This document shows positions 62,117-64,000 of a stretch of 64,000 nucleotides of DNA, in pieces. The position numbers and the translations under genes are program-made. The stretch lies in contig JAJYDV010000002.1 of the NCBI GenBank assembly GCA_021777375.1, forward strand, positions 40,949-104,948, written 5' to 3'. Source of the stretch: a bacterium. GTDB lineage: Bacteria; Patescibacteriota; Saccharimonadia; Saccharimonadales; UBA4665. The notes below the pieces were generated by a model. It had not been told where the DNA came from. It worked only from the letters and a program-made list of their open reading frames with translations, and ran no database searches. Numbering within the stretch: the first letter of the stretch is position 1; every line of letters begins with the position of its first letter.

Positions 62117-63808
62117 GCGCACTGTCTTAGGCAAGCGCATCGCCAATAGAAGAGCATTCAGCATTTTAGTAAATCCGCGTATACCCCCGCGATAGCCAAG
62201 GAATCTATCTTCCCATTGCGGTTCATACTTTGATTTAAATCGATGCAGCCCACTAAACGAATATATCCGGTCGCCGTTAGTATATGCGAAGCGCAAAACA
62301 CTAGATACCAGATTTTCTTCAGATTGAGTAAGATCTAGGCCGACTAGTGGCGCTAAGCCTAAACTCAGGCTCGTCTGACCATTCGTTCTTAACTGGAAAA
62401 GCAAGCTATATAGCAAGAAATCATTACAGTTTGGTGGAGCTGAAGCAGAGGCCCGAAGCATGTCATAGGTAACTTCTGTTTTATTAAAGCTACTAGAAGG
62501 TACTATATTTAAAAATGCCTGAATCGTTTTGGCGGCATCGCGAATCACTGCTATGCTACACTGCTGGACATATTCCTCATTAAAGTAACCCATTACAAAA
62601 CCACGTTCCGTTCGCCCAGGCTTACTAAGCCAATCATCAGAGATTTTTTTAAGTCTATCAATAACTGCATCATGATGTGGAGGAATTAACAATTCAAAAG
62701 TAAAATTTTCCTTTTCAAAACGGTTTTTAATATTCCGAAAGTATTTATTCGCGGCCGTGACCTCGCAAAAATGAATAACATCAATGTACGCTTCCTGGCC
62801 GATAAGTTGTAGTTGGAAACCGGCTGAATCATAAATTGAGCGATATTTAGCGTTAACGTGCACAAGTGCCGGTTGCCAATCATTAGCCCAGCATAGTTCT
62901 GAAAATTCCTTGAGCAAAGATTTAAACGATTTTTCTCTTCCAACCGGATCAGCTAAGATTAACGCTACGCCACGCTTAGCGTAATAAGCTAATGCTGCAT
63001 TACCAGCCTGGTTAAAGAAATAGTGTTTGTCGTGTGGCCAAAGTTTAAAGAAATCTTCACTAGGTGCACCATACTCATCCATTATGCTCTTAATTTTTTT
63101 ACGCTGTTCGCTCTGATCAATTAAACGTGCCCGAACCGGCTGCACGAGTGAAATAACTAAATATGCAATCGATGCGGTGCTCACGAAGGATAGCGAGTCC
63201 ATGAATAATTTAGCGCGTTTAGAATATGGATGGAGCGGGTGATTGGTAGTTAAATCAAATTGATCGATAGTATGATGGATTGCACTGGAGAAGCTTATTT
63301 CAACATGAAAATCCGTTTCATCCATGAACATAAATCCACTAATACCATAGCCAAGGGTTATAACTAGAACGGATAATGCAAGGATCAGTGAACCGCGAAA
63401 AGCTCGAATATCGCTTTTAACTTTAAAATCATCTCGAGTAATTAATAGGGCAATTAGAATTATGCCGGGCAAAAAGATGTAGCGAAACAAAATGATAACC
63501 GAAGCACGACCAGCATGCAAATGATCGATTAATTCATTAGTACCTTCTCCCAGCATAAAAGTAAAAGCTGCAGCCGCTAGAACCAAAGCCGTACGTTTCC
63601 TTCTGAAGAGTAAGATACTTAGATATACAAAGCCAAGACCGAGAAGAAGATGCACATCAATCGTAAAGCTATTTAGCAACTTTAGGCGGTGTGCCATAAA
63701 TTGATCAAACAAGGTACTAAAAATAATAAACAAGCCATATATGCCAACAATCAGAGTGACAAGCAGCACGACAATATTAGTACTGGAAGTTTGTTTAGAA
63801 TATTTCAT
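62105..63808 (-). CDS. MprF-like membrane protein with DUF2156 aminoacyltransferase domain
   Basis: The 567-residue product has about six membrane segments (1-230) followed by a cytoplasmic DUF2156/GNAT-like domain. This is the layout of phosphatidylglycerol lysyl- or alanyltransferases, which move an amino acid from aminoacyl-tRNA to a membrane lipid. Recognisable blocks are HYFFNQAGNAALAYYAKRGVALILADPVG and the NAKYRSIYDSAGFQLQLIGQEAYID strand-helix unit. The number of membrane helices is lower than in full MprF flippases, so it may be the synthase only. Lipid aminoacylation reduces negative surface charge. The amino acid is unknown. Confidence 0.85.
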   Translation of the reverse strand: MKYSKQTSSTNIVVLLVTLIVGIYGLFIIFSTLFDQFMAHRLKLLNSFTIDVHLLLGLGFVYLSILLFRRKRTALVLAAAAFTFMLGEGTNELIDHLHAGRASVIILFRYIFLPGIILIALLITRDDFKVKSDIRAFRGSLILALSVLVITLGYGISGFMFMDETDFHVEISFSSAIHHTIDQFDLTTNHPLHPYSKRAKLFMDSLSFVSTASIAYLVISLVQPVRARLIDQSEQRKKIKSIMDEYGAPSEDFFKLWPHDKHYFFNQAGNAALAYYAKRGVALILADPVGREKSFKSLLKEFSELCWANDWQPALVHVNAKYRSIYDSAGFQLQLIGQEAYIDVIHFCEVTAANKYFRNIKNRFEKENFTFELLIPPHHDAVIDRLKKISDDWLSKPGRTERGFVMGYFNEEYVQQCSIAVIRDAAKTIQAFLNIVPSSSFNKTEVTYDMLRASASAPPNCNDFLLYSLLFQLRTNGQTSLSLGLAPLVGLDLTQSEENLVSSVLRFAYTNGDRIYSFSGLHRFKSKYEPQWEDRFLGYRGGIRGFTKMLNALLLAMRLPKTVRLKR

Positions 63809-63899
63809 TGTCTATTAGCAAGTAATATTGTACTGGATTTTTATAGTCCATAGAACAGTAAATAGAACAGTATTTTATCCACCCACCATACATCTTGCA

Positions 63900-63931
63900 C
63901 ACTTTCACTAAACTAGAAAGGAGTGAAAGTG
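63900..63931 (+). repeat. Perfect 10-bp inverted repeat enclosing a ribosome-binding site
   Basis: CACTTTCACT (63900-63909) and AGTGAAAGTG (63922-63931) are exact complements around a 12-base loop ending AGAAAGG. The right arm completes an AAAGGAG Shine-Dalgarno sequence, so folding would hide it. It may instead be a protein-binding operator. Upstream, ATAGAACAGTA occurs twice in tandem (63850-63860 and 63862-63872). Confidence 0.6.
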
Positions 63932-64000
63932 AGATATAGAAAGATGACAGAGAGACAACTTCTAGTCTATGGGGCTAGGATTAGATTAGGGTGGTTTAGA
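63929..64000 (+). CDS. Start of an unidentified gene, cut by window end
   Basis: An open frame runs to the window edge. It may start at GTG 63929 (AAAGGAG five bases upstream) or at the in-frame ATG 63944. The visible residues (MTERQLLVYGARIRLGWFR from the ATG) match no family I know. It lies directly behind the inverted repeat and divergent from the MprF-like gene. With so little sequence, its coding status is tentative. Confidence 0.35.
   Translation, partial: MRYRKMTERQLLVYGARIRLGWFR

Noticed and set aside
63875-63883. TTATCCACC as a DnaA box near an origin
   Set aside because: A single 8-of-9 match with no cluster, dnaA or dnaN nearby. Expected by chance.
1-64000. CRISPR array, insertion sequence, prophage or integron
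   Set aside because: No regularly spaced repeats, transposase, integrase or phage genes were seen on either strand.

Overview
This 64 kb window comes from a small, compact bacterial genome. It looks like the candidate phyla radiation (Patescibacteria), and most probably Candidatus Saccharibacteria (TM7). The reasons are standard-code genes, very tight packing with overlapping starts and stops, no rpmD (uL30) in the spc operon, and strongly divergent forms of otherwise invariant information-processing proteins. The phylum is an inference from protein character; no search was run. No mobile element, prophage or CRISPR array is visible.

Layout. 0-15 kb: 3' end of clpC, an unknown membrane protein, radA, a class A penicillin-binding protein (-), tyrS, recG, rsmD, a membrane protein (-), tRNA-Leu, hisS and tig, then three orphan genes. 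15-24 kb: clpP behind a CIRCE element, then rpoB-rpoC. 23.6-43.5 kb: an almost unbroken run on the + strand joining the str (rpsL-rpsG-fusA-tuf), S10, spc and alpha operons, ending in rplM-rpsI. 43.6-47 kb: trpS-rluD-holB-TPR protein. 47-49 kb: two unknown genes (-), three tRNAs and rpmG. 49-55 kb: an alpha-glucan cluster (GT4-GH57-GH15 on -, a GH63-like hydrolase on +) and an AT-rich gap. 55-59.5 kb: tRNA-Trp, P-loop kinase, YgjP-like metallopeptidase, PAS histidine kinase and GT2 glycosyltransferase. 59.6-62.1 kb: secE-nusG-rplK-rplA. The end holds an MprF-like membrane protein (-) and the start of a gene behind a perfect inverted repeat.

The strongest signals lie inside housekeeping genes. 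EF-G has NKIN instead of NKxD in G4 and has lost the SA(F/L)K-type G5 loop. The RNA polymerase beta' subunit lacks all four cysteines of its N-terminal zinc site and three of four of its second site. Its trigger-loop helix reads QLSLDSKHRSG where bacteria normally have QLTMRTFHxGG, and its bridge helix has Arg for a conserved His. uS4, uS14, bL33, bL36 and the clamp-loader delta' subunit all lack zinc-binding cysteines, and uS11 lacks its near-universal isoaspartate-forming Asn. These suggest a remodelled, zinc-sparing transcription and translation core.

Regulation. Many single genes have a -10 box only about 7-13 bases before the start codon and no Shine-Dalgarno sequence, which implies leaderless mRNAs. 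The long operons instead have leaders and good ribosome-binding sites. A recurrent extended -10 (TGnTAGAAT) is seen. secE is preceded by a perfect terminator-like hairpin that may be an attenuator, and the rpoB leader can pair with its own ribosome-binding site.
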